Assembly (NCBI RefSeq): GCF_036226505.1
Contig: NZ_CP108484.1
Coordinates: 5,704,001-5,768,000, forward strand
Source of the DNA: Kitasatospora sp. NBC_01246
Lineage (GTDB): Bacteria > Actinomycetota > Actinomycetes > Streptomycetales > Streptomycetaceae
DNA length: 64,000 nt
Reading direction: 5' to 3'
Within the stretch, counting starts at the first letter, position 1. Every line of letters begins with the position of its first letter. Shown here in pieces: positions 15,251-24,412 of this stretch. The notes under the pieces are model-generated. The model did no database searches. It worked only from the letters and a program-made list of their open reading frames with translations, and was not told the DNA's origin. Made by a program: the position numbers and the translations under genes.

Positions 15251-16606
15251 ATGCCGGACGGCTTCAGCGCGGGCGATACCGCCTTCGTGCTCATTTGCGC
15301 GGCCCTGGTCATGGTGATGACCCCCGGGCTGGCCTTCTTCTACGGGGGCATGGTCAGGGCCAAGAGCACACTCAACATGCTGGCGATGAGCTTCCTCTCG
15401 CTGGGCATCGTCAGCGTGCTCTGGGTCCTCTACGGGTACTCGCTCAGCTTCGGCCCCGACGCCGGCGCCGGGCTGATCGGCAACCTGGACTTCCTCGGGA
15501 TGCACGGGGTGGGGCTGAACGACCTGACCGGGACCATCCCGGTCACCGCGTTCTCCGCCTTCCAGCTGATGTTCGCGATCATCACCCCGGCCCTGATCAG
15601 CGGGGCCGTCGCGGACCGCGCCAAGTTCACCGCCTGGGGCCTGTTCATCGCCCTCTGGGTGACCATCGTCTACTTCCCGGTCGCGCACTGGGTCTTCTTC
15701 TTCGACGGCGGCAACGGCGGCTGGCTCGGTGACCGCAACGGCGTGATCGACTTCGCCGGCGGCACCGCCGTGCACATCAACGCGGGCGTCGCGGGCCTGG
15801 CGCTCTGCCTGGTGCTGGGCAAGCGGGTCGGCTTCCGGAAGGACCCGATGCGGCCGCACAGCCTGCCGCTGGTCATGCTCGGCTCCGGGCTGCTCTGGTT
15901 CGGCTGGTTCGGCTTCAACGCGGGCTCGGCGCTGGCCGCCAACGGCGTCGCCGCGATGGCCTTCGTCAACACCCAGGTGGCCACGGCGGCCGCGCTGCTC
16001 GGCTGGCTGATCTACGAGAAGCTGCGGCACGGCGCGTTCACCACGCTGGGCGCCGCCTCCGGCGCGGTGGCCGGTCTGGTCGCCATCACCCCCGCGTGCG
16101 GTTCGGTCAGCCCGCTCGGCGCGGTCGCGATCGGCCTGATCGCCGGCGCCGTCTGCGCCGCGGCGATCAGCCTCAAGTACCGCTTCGGCTTCGACGACTC
16201 GCTCGACGTGGTCGGCGTGCACGCGGTCGGCGGTGCCATCGGCTCGCTGCTGGTCGGCCTCTTCGCCACCGGCACCGTCGGCCAGACCGCCAAGGGCCTG
16301 TTCTACGGCGGTGGCCTGGAGCAGCTCGGCAAGCAGGCGATGGGCGTGGCCGTGGTCGCCGCCTACTCCTTCGTCGTCTCCTGGCTGCTGGCCAAGGCGA
16401 TCGACAGCACGGTCGGGTTCCGGGTCGCCGAGGAGGTCGAGGTGGCCGGCATCGACCAGGCCGAGCACGCCGAGTCCGCCTACGACTTCAGCGCGCTGGG
16501 GGCCGGTCCGGCCAGGATGGCCGCCGCGGTGGTCGCCGAGTCCACCTCCGGGGCCGCCGCCAGGGCCGCCGGGAAGAACACCGAGAAGACCGGGGTCGAC
16601 GCCTGA
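15251..16606 (+). CDS. amtB: Ammonium transporter AmtB
   Basis: 451-aa Amt/MEP channel with eleven expected membrane helices. Family motifs visible include F-Y-G-G-M-V-R-A-K-S near residue 30, F-A-G-G-T-A-V-H-I-N-A-G with the first pore His, and D-D-S-L-D-V-V-G-V-H-A-V-G-G with the second. ATG 15251 has GAGGAGA 5 nt upstream. The cytoplasmic tail is Ala-rich. The stop overlaps the glnK start by one base (TGATG), so PII protein and channel are translationally coupled, as expected for a PII-gated transporter. Expression is presumably driven by the GlnR box 95 bp upstream. Confidence 0.97.
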   Translation: MPDGFSAGDTAFVLICAALVMVMTPGLAFFYGGMVRAKSTLNMLAMSFLSLGIVSVLWVLYGYSLSFGPDAGAGLIGNLDFLGMHGVGLNDLTGTIPVTAFSAFQLMFAIITPALISGAVADRAKFTAWGLFIALWVTIVYFPVAHWVFFFDGGNGGWLGDRNGVIDFAGGTAVHINAGVAGLALCLVLGKRVGFRKDPMRPHSLPLVMLGSGLLWFGWFGFNAGSALAANGVAAMAFVNTQVATAAALLGWLIYEKLRHGAFTTLGAASGAVAGLVAITPACGSVSPLGAVAIGLIAGAVCAAAISLKYRFGFDDSLDVVGVHAVGGAIGSLLVGLFATGTVGQTAKGLFYGGGLEQLGKQAMGVAVVAAYSFVVSWLLAKAIDSTVGFRVAEEVEVAGIDQAEHAESAYDFSALGAGPARMAAAVVAESTSGAAARAAGKNTEKTGVDA

Positions 16607-16944
16607 TGAAGCTCATCACCGCAGTCATCAAGCCGCACCGTCTGGACGACGTGAAGGCCGCCCTGCAGGCCTTCGGGGTGCACGGGCTGACCGTCACCGA
16701 GGCGAGCGGTTACGGCCGCCAGCGAGGTCACACCGAGGTCTACCGGGGCGCGGAGTACACCGTGGACCTGGTACCCAAGGTCAGAATCGAGGTCCTGGTC
16801 GAGGACGACGACGCCGACCAGCTGATCGACGTCCTGGTGAAGGCCGCCCGGACCGGCAAGATCGGCGATGGCAAGGTCTGGAGCGTCCCGGTCGAGACCG
16901 CCGTGCGGGTCCGGACCGGTGAGCGCGGCCCCGACGCCCTCTGA
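16606..16944 (+). CDS. glnK: PII nitrogen regulatory protein GlnK
   Basis: 112-aa PII signal protein. The modified residue Tyr51 is present in the T-loop (R-G-A-E-Y-T-V-D-L-V-P-K), and the C-terminal signature (T-G-K-I-G-D-G-K-V-W-S-V-P-V) with the ATP-binding Gly residues is intact. PII senses ATP/ADP and 2-oxoglutarate and blocks AmtB when nitrogen is ample. In streptomycetes Tyr51 is adenylylated by GlnD rather than uridylylated. It overlaps amtB by one base; glnD follows after 196 nt. Confidence 0.97.
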   Translation: MKLITAVIKPHRLDDVKAALQAFGVHGLTVTEASGYGRQRGHTEVYRGAEYTVDLVPKVRIEVLVEDDDADQLIDVLVKAARTGKIGDGKVWSVPVETAVRVRTGERGPDAL

Positions 16945-17140
16945 CCAGGACCCCTTCCTCCAGGACAGGGCCTAGCATTCAGCACGATCCCGCCGGCGGG
17001 CCCGTGACCACCCCGTGGTCGCGGGTCCGCTGACGGCGTATCAGCGCTCCTCGCGCGAATCGGCGTTCCTCGCGCGACCCGGGCGCCGCCCGCTCGACCA
17101 GCGCGCGCTCAGACCGGACGACGACGGACGGGGACCCCCG

Positions 17141-19657
17141 ATGACCACGCAGCCCGACCCGCCCTCCCGGCCCGCCGCCGGGCCCGCGACTCCCCCCGTG
17201 CGCCCGTCCGGGGACGACGGACCGCCCGACCACGGCACCGCCCGGGCCCGACTGCTGGACACGCCCGGCCTCGTCGGCACCGCCCGCCGCACCGCGCTGG
17301 CCGCGCTCACCGACGAGTGGCTGGCCGGACTGCTGGCGGCGGCCGGTGCCCCGGCCGGCGTCGCCCTGGTCGCGGTCGGCGGCTACGGGCGCGGCGAACT
17401 CTCCCCGCGCAGCGACCTCGACGTCCTGCTGCTGCACGACGGTCCGCTCGACCCGGAACTGCCCGAACGCATCTGGTACCCGGTCTGGGACGCCGGCGCC
17501 TCGCTCGACCACTCCGTCCGCACCCTCGCCGAGGCCCGGACCGTCGCCGCCGACGACCTCAAGGCCCAGCTCGGCCTGCTCGACGCCCGGCACATCGCCG
17601 GCGACCGGGAGCTCACCGCCGGGCTGCGCTCCGCCGTGCTCGCCGACTGGCGCGCCGGCGCCCCGAACCGCCTGCCCGAGCTGCGCGAACTCGGCCGCGA
17701 GCGGGCCGAGCGCCACGGCGAGCTCTCCTTCCTGCTGGAGCCGGACCTCAAGGAGGCCCGCGGCGGCCTGCGCGACGTGGTCGCGCTCAACGCGATCGCC
17801 GCCACCTGGCTGGCCGACGCCCCGCGCGACGGCCTGGACGCCGCCGCCCTGCGGCTGGCGGACGTGCGGGACGCGCTGCACCTGGTCACCGGCCGGGCCA
17901 CCGAGCGGCTCAGCCTCCAGGACCAGGACCAGGTCGCCGAACGGCTCGGCGTACTGGACGCCGACACCCTGCTGCGCCAGGTGTACGAGGCCGCGCGGAC
18001 CATCGCCTACGCGAGTGACGTCACCTGGCGGGCGGTGGACCGGGTGCTGGCCGCCAGGACCACCCGGGGCCGGCGCTCCTCCCGGCTCTCCTTCCCGTTC
18101 ACCGGCACCGGTCGGGGCGGCGGCGCGGTGGCCCGCGGCGCGGTCCAGCGCCGGCCGCTCGCCGAGGGCGTCGTCGAGCAGGACGGCGAGGCGGTGCTCG
18201 CCCAGGGGGCCCGCCCGGCCGCCGACCCGGTGCTGCCGCTGCGCGCGGCGGCCGCGGCGGCGCAGAACGGGCTCACCATCTCCTACGCGACGGTCCGCCG
18301 GCTGGCCGCCGAGTGCCGCCCGCTGCCGGTGCCCTGGCCGGACGAGGCGCGCGAGCAACTGGTCACCCTGCTCGGCGCCGGGGAGGCCTGCCTGCCGGTC
18401 TGGGAGGCGCTGGAGGCGGAGGGGCTGATCACCCGGCTGCTGCCGGACTGGGAGCGCGTGCGCTGCCGTCCGCAGCGCAACGCGGTGCACCGCTGGACGG
18501 TCGACCGGCACCTGGTGGAGACGGCCGTGCGGGCCGCCGCGATGACCCGCCGGGTGGCCCGGCCGGACCTCCTGCTGGTCGCGGCGCTGCTGCACGACAT
18601 CGGCAAGGGCTGGCCCGGCGACCACAGCGAGGCGGGCGAGGTGATCGTCCGCGACGTGGCCGCCCGGATGGGCTTCGACCACGAGTCCGTGGAGACCCTC
18701 GCCGTGCTGGTCCGCCACCACCTGACGCTGGTGGAGACCGCGACGCGGCGGGATCCGGACGACCCCGCCACCGTGGAGGCGATCACCAAGGTGGTCGCCA
18801 CCCTGCCGCAGCTGGAGCTGCTGCACGCGCTGACCGAGGCCGACGCGACCGCCACCGGCCCGGCCGCCTGGAGCCGCTGGCGGGCCTCGCTGGTGGAGGG
18901 CCTGGCGGCCCGGGCCGCCGACCGGCTGGCCGGCGCTTACCCGTCGCCCGACCCGGGCCGGTGGGGCTCCCACGCCGGGGAGGCGGCGCCGACCGCCGAA
19001 CAGGAGCGGCTCGCCGTCGAGGCCGCCCGGACGGGCGGTCCGGCGCTCTCGCTGCTGGCCCAGGCCGACGGGGACGACCAGCCGGGCACCGAGCCGATGG
19101 GCGTGCGGCTGACCCTCGCCGTGCCCGACCGGCCGGGTCTGCTCGGCACGGTCGCCGGGGTGCTGGCCCTGCACCGGCTGACCGTCCGCTCGGCGGGCCT
19201 GCGCGAGCTGGACCCGATCGGCGCCGGCCCGGTGCTGCTGCTGTCCTGGACGGTGGCCGCCGAGTTCGGCGAGCTGCCCGAGGCGGCCCGGCTCCGGGCC
19301 GACCTGCGCCGGGCGCTGGACGGCTCGCTGGACGTCTCGCGGCGGCTCGCCGAGCGCGACGCGGCCGCCCCGCGCCGGCGCGGCATCCCCACCCCGCCAC
19401 CGGTGGTCGCCGTGGCGCCCGAGGTGGCCTCGGCGACGGCGACGGTGCTGGAGGTGCGCGCCCATGACGCCCCCGGCCTGCTGCACCGGATCGGCCGGGC
19501 CCTGGACGGCGCCGGCGTCCGGGTCCGGACGGCGCACGTCAGCACGCTCGGGGCGGAGGCCGTGGACTCCTTCTACCTGACCGACCAGGCGGGCCGGCCG
19601 CTCTCCGGCCGGCGGGCCGGGGAGGTGGCGCAGGCCGTCCGGGCGGCGCTGGGCTGA
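17141..19657 (+). CDS. glnD: PII adenylyl/uridylyl-transferase GlnD
   Basis: 838-aa bifunctional enzyme that modifies and demodifies GlnK. The nucleotidyltransferase motif G-G-Y-G-R-G-E-L-S-P-R-S-D-L-D-V is near residues 79-94. The HD hydrolase motif H-D-I-G-K-G is near 485. Two C-terminal ACT domains (near 655 and 770) start with L-A-V-P-D-R-P-G-L-L-G and V-R-A-H-D-A-P-G-L-L and would sense glutamine. ATG 17141 is preferred; an in-frame GTG at 17015 would add 42 residues unlike any family N-terminus. TAGCAT at 16973-16978 could be the -10 of a separate promoter in the 196-nt gap after glnK. Confidence 0.95.
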   Translation: MTTQPDPPSRPAAGPATPPVRPSGDDGPPDHGTARARLLDTPGLVGTARRTALAALTDEWLAGLLAAAGAPAGVALVAVGGYGRGELSPRSDLDVLLLHDGPLDPELPERIWYPVWDAGASLDHSVRTLAEARTVAADDLKAQLGLLDARHIAGDRELTAGLRSAVLADWRAGAPNRLPELRELGRERAERHGELSFLLEPDLKEARGGLRDVVALNAIAATWLADAPRDGLDAAALRLADVRDALHLVTGRATERLSLQDQDQVAERLGVLDADTLLRQVYEAARTIAYASDVTWRAVDRVLAARTTRGRRSSRLSFPFTGTGRGGGAVARGAVQRRPLAEGVVEQDGEAVLAQGARPAADPVLPLRAAAAAAQNGLTISYATVRRLAAECRPLPVPWPDEAREQLVTLLGAGEACLPVWEALEAEGLITRLLPDWERVRCRPQRNAVHRWTVDRHLVETAVRAAAMTRRVARPDLLLVAALLHDIGKGWPGDHSEAGEVIVRDVAARMGFDHESVETLAVLVRHHLTLVETATRRDPDDPATVEAITKVVATLPQLELLHALTEADATATGPAAWSRWRASLVEGLAARAADRLAGAYPSPDPGRWGSHAGEAAPTAEQERLAVEAARTGGPALSLLAQADGDDQPGTEPMGVRLTLAVPDRPGLLGTVAGVLALHRLTVRSAGLRELDPIGAGPVLLLSWTVAAEFGELPEAARLRADLRRALDGSLDVSRRLAERDAAAPRRRGIPTPPPVVAVAPEVASATATVLEVRAHDAPGLLHRIGRALDGAGVRVRTAHVSTLGAEAVDSFYLTDQAGRPLSGRRAGEVAQAVRAALG

Positions 19658-19664
19658 CCGGGCC

Positions 19665-19731
19665 CCGACGGCCGCCGGGGCCCCGTCGCCGCCCTCGCCG
19701 GGCGGCCGCGGGGCCTGCGGGCGGCCGTCGG
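19665..19731 (+). terminator. glnD terminator, nested hairpin
   Basis: 12-bp perfect outer arms (19665-19676 and 19720-19731) enclose a second GGCCCCG/CGGGGCC stem. It begins 8 nt after the glnD stop and ends the nitrogen operon. Confidence 0.65.
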
Positions 19732-19856
19732 AGCCGCCCGCTCCGGGCGCCCCCGGGCCGGTTCGTCCCGGGGGTGGAGACCGTTGCCGGGGCGGCCGGA
19801 TACCCTTGGGGGCGACGACCGTACTGATCCCGATGCCGCAGAGGACCCGCGACGAC

Positions 19857-21422
19857 GTGTTCGACACCCTTTCCGATCGCCTCGCAGCGACGTTCAAGAA
19901 CCTCCGGGGCAAGGGCCGCCTCAGCGAGGCGGACATCGACGCCACCACCCGCGAGATCCGCATCGCGCTGCTGGAGGCGGACGTCGCGCTGCCGGTCGTG
20001 CGGGCCTTCATCAAGCAGGTCAAGGAGCGGGCCCTCGGCGCCGAGGTCTCCGGCGCGCTGAACCCCGCCCAGCAGATCATCAAGATCGTCAACGAGGAGC
20101 TCATCGCGATCCTCGGCGGCGAGACCCGCCGGGTGAGGTTCGCCAAGAGCGGCCCCACGGTGATCATGCTCGCCGGCCTCCAGGGCGCCGGTAAGACCAC
20201 CCTCGCCGGCAAGCTCGGCCACTGGCTGAAGCAGCAGAAGCACACCCCGCTGCTGGTCGCCTGCGACCTCCAGCGCCCCAACGCCGTCAACCAGCTCCAG
20301 GTGGTCGCGGAGCGCGCGGGCGTGGCCTTCTACGGCCCGCAGCCGGGCAACGGCGTCGGCGACCCGGTGCAGGTCGCCCGCGACTCGATCGAGTACGCCA
20401 AGCAGAAGCAGTACGACGTCGTCGTCGTCGACACCGCCGGCCGTCTGGGCATCGACGCCGAGCTGATGCAGCAGGCCGCCGACATCCGGGCCGCGGTGAA
20501 CCCGGACGAGGTCCTGTTCGTCGTCGACGCGATGATCGGCCAGGACGCGGTCACCACCGCGCAGGCCTTCCTCGACGGTGTCGACTTCACCGGTGTGGTG
20601 CTGTCCAAGCTCGACGGCGACGCCCGCGGTGGCGCCGCCCTGTCGGTCGCCCACGTCACCGGCCGGCAGATCATGTTCGCCTCCAACGGCGAGAAGGTCG
20701 ACGACTTCGACGCCTTCCACCCGGACCGGATGGCCTCGCGCATCCTCGGCATGGGCGACATGCTCTCGCTGATCGAGAAGGCCGAGCAGACCTTCTCGCA
20801 GGCCGAGGCCGAGAAGATCGCCTCCAAGCTGCAGGGCGGCGGCAAGGACTTCACGCTCGACGACTTCCTGGACCAGCTGGAACAGGTTCGGAAGATGGGC
20901 TCGATCTCCAAGCTGCTGGGCATGCTGCCCGGCATGGGCCAGATCCGCGACCAGATCAACAACATCGACGACAAGGACGTCGACCGCGTCGGCGCGATCA
21001 TCAAGTCGATGACCCCGGCCGAGCGGACCGACCCCAAGCTCATCAACGGCTCGCGCCGGCTGCGCATCGCCAAGGGTTCGGGCGTCCAGGTCGGCGAGGT
21101 CAACAACCTGGTCGAGCGGTTCTTCGAGGCCCGCAAGATGATGTCGGCGATGGCCTCCGGCAAGGGCATCCCCGGTATGCCGGGGATCCCGGGCATGGGC
21201 GGCGGCTCGAAGAAGTCCGCCAAGAAGGCCCCGGCCGCCAAGGGCAAGCGCAAGAGCGGCAACCCGCTGAAGCGCGCGCAGGAGGAGGCCGCGGCCGCCG
21301 AGCGCCGCGCGCTCGGCCCGGGCGCCGGCCAGCCGCCAGCCCAGGGCGGCGCCTTCGGCCTCGGCGCGGGCAAGGGCCCGTCCGACTTCGAGCTGCCCAA
21401 GGAGTTCAAGGACCTGCTGTAG
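19857..21422 (+). CDS. ffh: Signal recognition particle protein Ffh
   Basis: 521-aa SRP54 GTPase. The N domain starts F-D-T-L-S-D-R-L, which fixes the start at GTG 19857 with GAGGA upstream; an in-frame codon at 19806 would add 17 non-family residues. The G domain shows G-L-Q-G-A-G-K-T-T near 105, D-T-A-G-R near 193 and S-K-L-D-G-D-A-R-G-G. The M domain binds 4.5S RNA and signal peptides (L-L-G-M-L-P-G-M-G-Q) and is followed by a Gly-Met-Pro repeat (I-P-G-M-P-G-I-P-G-M) and a Lys-rich, then Ala/Gly-rich tail. It partners FtsY, also encoded here. Confidence 0.97.
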   Translation: MFDTLSDRLAATFKNLRGKGRLSEADIDATTREIRIALLEADVALPVVRAFIKQVKERALGAEVSGALNPAQQIIKIVNEELIAILGGETRRVRFAKSGPTVIMLAGLQGAGKTTLAGKLGHWLKQQKHTPLLVACDLQRPNAVNQLQVVAERAGVAFYGPQPGNGVGDPVQVARDSIEYAKQKQYDVVVVDTAGRLGIDAELMQQAADIRAAVNPDEVLFVVDAMIGQDAVTTAQAFLDGVDFTGVVLSKLDGDARGGAALSVAHVTGRQIMFASNGEKVDDFDAFHPDRMASRILGMGDMLSLIEKAEQTFSQAEAEKIASKLQGGGKDFTLDDFLDQLEQVRKMGSISKLLGMLPGMGQIRDQINNIDDKDVDRVGAIIKSMTPAERTDPKLINGSRRLRIAKGSGVQVGEVNNLVERFFEARKMMSAMASGKGIPGMPGIPGMGGGSKKSAKKAPAAKGKRKSGNPLKRAQEEAAAAERRALGPGAGQPPAQGGAFGLGAGKGPSDFELPKEFKDLL

Positions 21423-21498
21423 GTCCTGTTGCAGGTCCTGCCGCGGTTCCCGCGGCGCCGCCCGCCCCCGGCACCGTCCGGGGCCGCCGTCGGCGTTC

Positions 21499-21539
21499 GA
21501 ACGGCCCGCCACCCGGGGTATCCGGGTGGCGGGCCGTTC
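21499..21539 (+). terminator. ffh terminator, perfect 18-bp hairpin
   Basis: Perfect 18-bp arms around a 5-nt loop (GGTAT), the strongest hairpin on this side of the window. Its 3' end is 2 nt before the ATG at 21542 of the next gene. Confidence 0.85.
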
Positions 21540-21541
21540 AC

Positions 21542-22084
21542 ATGTCCGATGATGGTGGGGTGAGAGTGACGATCAGGGCCCCACGGGCCGACGACGAGGT
21601 TCCGTACGCCGAGGCCGTCCGCCGGTCCGCCGAGCACATCGGGCGGTGGAACCCGGTCGAGCCGAACGGGCTCCCCGATCTCCTGGAGCGCCAGGGCGCC
21701 GGTCTGCGCACCTTCCTGATCGTCGATCAGGCCACCGGTGGGCTGGTCGGCAAGGTGAACGTCGCCAACATCGTGATGGGCCGGTTCTGCAACGGCGCGC
21801 TCGGCTACGACTCGTACGTGCCGTTCGCCGGGACCGGCCGGATGAGCGAGGGCATGCGGCTGGTGCTGGACCGCTGCTTCGCCCCGCAGACGGCCGGCGG
21901 TCTCGGCCTGCACCGGTTGGAGATCAACGTGCAGCCGGACAACGCGCGTTCGATCGGGCTGGCCAAGCGGCTCGGCTTCCGGCACGAGGGGTACACGCCC
22001 CGGATGCTGTTCCTGAGCGGCGCCTGGCGGGACCACGAGCGGTTCGCGCTGACCGCCGAGGAGTGGCCCGGCGCGGGGGAGTAG
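21542..22084 (+). CDS. GNAT-family N-acetyltransferase (RimJ-like)
   Basis: 180-aa acetyltransferase of the GNAT fold, closest in pattern to RimJ/RimL-type enzymes that acetylate protein N-termini or small amines; the substrate cannot be told. Seen are V-R-V-T-I-R-A-P-R-A-D-D, the acetyl-CoA region G-L-G-L-H-R-L-E-I-N-V-Q-P-D-N-A-R-S and L-A-K-R-L-G-F-R-H-E-G-Y. The ATG at 21542 lies 2 nt after the ffh terminator stem and has no ribosome binding site. GTG 21560, preceded by GATGAT, may be the true start of a leaderless message, giving 174 aa. Confidence 0.85.
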   Translation: MSDDGGVRVTIRAPRADDEVPYAEAVRRSAEHIGRWNPVEPNGLPDLLERQGAGLRTFLIVDQATGGLVGKVNVANIVMGRFCNGALGYDSYVPFAGTGRMSEGMRLVLDRCFAPQTAGGLGLHRLEINVQPDNARSIGLAKRLGFRHEGYTPRMLFLSGAWRDHERFALTAEEWPGAGE

Positions 22085-22213
22085 CGCGGCGCGGGGCGGG
22101 GTGAGCGGCACGGGGGGAGCGGCGCGGCTGGCGGGTGTCCGGGGTGCCCCGGGTGCCCGTGGTGCGGCCGTGCGGGCGCGGCGTTGCGGCTGTCTCACCC
22201 GGATGAATGTCCG

Positions 22214-22219
22214 TATTGT
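22214..22219 (+). promoter_or_regulatory. -10 motif for leaderless FtsH-type gene
   Basis: TATTGT stands 7 nt before GTG 22227, the classic actinomycete leaderless spacing. The -35 is weak (TGTCTC at 22191-22196, 17-bp spacer). Confidence 0.45.
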
Positions 22220-22226
22220 CCGACAG

Positions 22227-24146
22227 GTGACCGATCCCGTACCGCCGCGACGGACCCCCGACCAGCCCTGGCGCTCCGAGGGCGCCCCGCCCCCGCAGCC
22301 GCCCCGTCGCAAGATGCCCGGCGGCTGGATCGGCCTCGTGCTCACCGCCCTCGTGGTGTTCCTGATCACCGACCTGCTGCTGTCCTTCTTCGGCAACGCC
22401 GGCGCGACGACGATCTCCTACACGGAGTTCAACAACCAGCTCAACAACGGCAACGTCACCAAGATCTACTCCAAGGGCGACTCCATCGAGGGCACCCTCA
22501 AGAACGCGGCGCCCAAGCCGGACGGCGCCAAGGGCGACTACACCGAGTTCGACACCCAGCGCCCGTCCTTCGCGGGCGACAGCCTCTGGACCACCCTCCA
22601 GCAGCAGGGCGTCGAGGTCACCGCCAAGCCGGTGGTCCAGCAGCGCAGCTTCCTCGCCAACCTGCTGATCTCGCTCGCCCCGATGCTCCTGCTGATCCTG
22701 ATCTGGGTGCTGCTGGCCCGCCGGATGGCCGGCGGCATGGGCGGCGGCCCGCTCGGCCGCAAGGCCCCGCCCAAGCCGGTCACCGCCGAGCAGGGCAAGC
22801 GCACCACCTTCGCCGACGTGGCCGGCATCGATGAGGTCGAGGCCGAACTCGCCGAGGTGGTCGACTTCCTGAAGAACCCGCAGCACTACCGGCGGCTCGG
22901 CGCCAAGATGCCGCGCGGGGTGCTGCTCGCCGGTCCGCCCGGCACCGGCAAGACCCTGCTCGCCCGGGCCGTCGCCGGCGAGGCCGACGTGCCGTTCTTC
23001 TCCGCCTCGGCCTCGGAGTTCATCGAGATGATCGTCGGCGTCGGCGCCGGCCGGGTCCGGGAGCTGTTCGCGGAGGCCCGCAAGGTCGCCCCCGCGATCG
23101 TCTTCATCGACGAGATCGACACCATCGGCCGCCAGCGCGGCGGCAGCGGCGGCATGGGCGGCCACGACGAGCGCGAGCAGACGCTCAACCAGATCCTCAC
23201 CGAGATGGACGGCTTCACCGGCTCCGAGGGCGTCATCGTCATCGCCGCCACCAACCGGGCGGACGTCCTCGACCCGGCCCTGCTGCGCCCCGGCCGCTTC
23301 GACCGGCGGATCACCGTCAGCCCGCCGGACCGCGACGGCCGCGCGGCCATCCTGCGGATCCACACCCGGGCCGTCCCGCTGGCCGGGGACACCGATCTCC
23401 ACCAACTGGCCAAGGTCACCCCCGGCATGACCGGCGCCGAGCTGGCGAACCTGGTCAACGAGGCCGCCCTGCTGGCCGTCAAGCGCAAGCAGGACGCGGT
23501 GGGGGAGCGGGACCTCTCGGACGCGCTGGAGAAGGTCCAGCTGGGCGCCGTCCGGCCGCTGGTCATGCCGCAGGCCGAGCGGGAGCGCACGGCGTACCAC
23601 GAGAGCGGCCACGCCCTGCTCGGCATGCTCCAGCCCGGCGCCGACCCGGTCCGCAAGATCACCATCGTGCCGCGCGGCCGCGCCCTCGGCGTCACCCTGT
23701 CCACCCCCGAGACCGACCGCTACTCGTACACCGAGCCCTACCTGCGCGGCCGGATCATCGGCGCGCTCGGTGGGATGGCCGCCGAGCAGGTGGTCTACGG
23801 GGTGATCACCACGGGTGCGGAGAGCGACCTGGAGCAGGTCACCAACATCGCCCGGGGGATGGCCGGCCGCTGGGGGATGAGCGAGCGGGTCGGCCGGCTC
23901 ACCGCCGTCCCCTCCGACCCGCAGGGCGCGTACGGGCTCTCCGCGGCGCCGACCACGCTGGACGCGGTCGACGAGGAGGCCCGGCGGATCGTCGCCGAGT
24001 GCTACGAGGAGGCGGTGCGGCTGCTGACCGAGCAGCGGGCCAGGCTGGACGCGCTGGCGGCCGCGCTGCTGGAGGCCGAGACGCTGGACGAGGAGGCGGC
24101 GTACCGGGCCGCCGGGGTGCCCCGGAAGGCGCTCGACCAGGCGTGA
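22227..24146 (+). CDS. FtsH-type ATP-dependent zinc metalloprotease
   Basis: 639-aa membrane-anchored AAA+ protease that extracts and degrades membrane and regulatory proteins. Two N-terminal membrane helices (I-G-L-V-L-T-A-L-V-V-F-L and L-L-I-S-L-A-P-M-L-L-L-I-L) flank an extracytoplasmic domain. The AAA module has Walker A G-P-P-G-T-G-K-T near 237, Walker B I-V-F-I-D-E-I-D and the R-P-G-R-F-D-R arginine fingers. The zinc site H-E-S-G-H is near 458 and the third ligand lies in E-S-D-L-E-Q-V. All catalytic residues are present. GTG 22227 is chosen over ATG 22203 because of the -10 motif. Streptomycetes also carry a classical ftsH near hpt/folE, so this is probably a second paralogue, hence no symbol. 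The N-terminus is Pro-rich. Confidence 0.9.
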   Translation: MTDPVPPRRTPDQPWRSEGAPPPQPPRRKMPGGWIGLVLTALVVFLITDLLLSFFGNAGATTISYTEFNNQLNNGNVTKIYSKGDSIEGTLKNAAPKPDGAKGDYTEFDTQRPSFAGDSLWTTLQQQGVEVTAKPVVQQRSFLANLLISLAPMLLLILIWVLLARRMAGGMGGGPLGRKAPPKPVTAEQGKRTTFADVAGIDEVEAELAEVVDFLKNPQHYRRLGAKMPRGVLLAGPPGTGKTLLARAVAGEADVPFFSASASEFIEMIVGVGAGRVRELFAEARKVAPAIVFIDEIDTIGRQRGGSGGMGGHDEREQTLNQILTEMDGFTGSEGVIVIAATNRADVLDPALLRPGRFDRRITVSPPDRDGRAAILRIHTRAVPLAGDTDLHQLAKVTPGMTGAELANLVNEAALLAVKRKQDAVGERDLSDALEKVQLGAVRPLVMPQAERERTAYHESGHALLGMLQPGADPVRKITIVPRGRALGVTLSTPETDRYSYTEPYLRGRIIGALGGMAAEQVVYGVITTGAESDLEQVTNIARGMAGRWGMSERVGRLTAVPSDPQGAYGLSAAPTTLDAVDEEARRIVAECYEEAVRLLTEQRARLDALAAALLEAETLDEEAAYRAAGVPRKALDQA

Positions 24147-24155
24147 GCCGGCCGA

Positions 24156-24190
24156 CCGGGGGCGTCCGCGATGGCTGCGGGCGCCCCCGG
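24156..24190 (+). terminator. Terminator of the FtsH-type gene
   Basis: 14-bp arms with one G-U pair and a 7-nt loop, 9 nt after the stop codon. Confidence 0.7.
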
Positions 24191-24237
24191 TCCGGCTCCG
24201 GTGGTGGGGCGGTGCGGCGGCTGGGCTGTCCGGTGGT

Positions 24238-24409
24238 GCGGCTCGGCTGTTCGGCTGTTCGCTGTTCGGCTGTTCGGCGGTTCGGCGGTTCGGCGGTTCG
24301 GCGGCTCGGCGGCTCGGCGGCTCGGTGGTGCCGTGGTGCGGTTCTGTCGCGCTGTGGGCCACGCGGTCGCTCGCCGGTCGCTCCGGGGCCGGTCGCTCCG
24401 GGGCCGGTC
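24238..24409. repeat. Short tandem repeats (9-bp and 15-bp units)
   Basis: 24238-24327 is a run of degenerate 9-bp units of the form CGGCTGTTC, CGGCGGTTC, CGGCGGCTC that drift gradually along the array. 24374-24409 holds two full copies plus a partial copy of a 15-bp unit starting CCGGTCGCTCC. They fill the gap before the methyltransferase stop. No spacers, so not CRISPR. Confidence 0.75.
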
Positions 24410-24412
24410 GGG

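Noticed and set aside
16979..20290. 1100-codon minus-strand open frame across glnD
   Set aside because: Shadow of glnD codon bias; no family motif, and the plus-strand GlnD motifs are complete.
24238..24327. CRISPR array
   Set aside because: Units are contiguous 9-mers with no spacers, and no cas genes are present.
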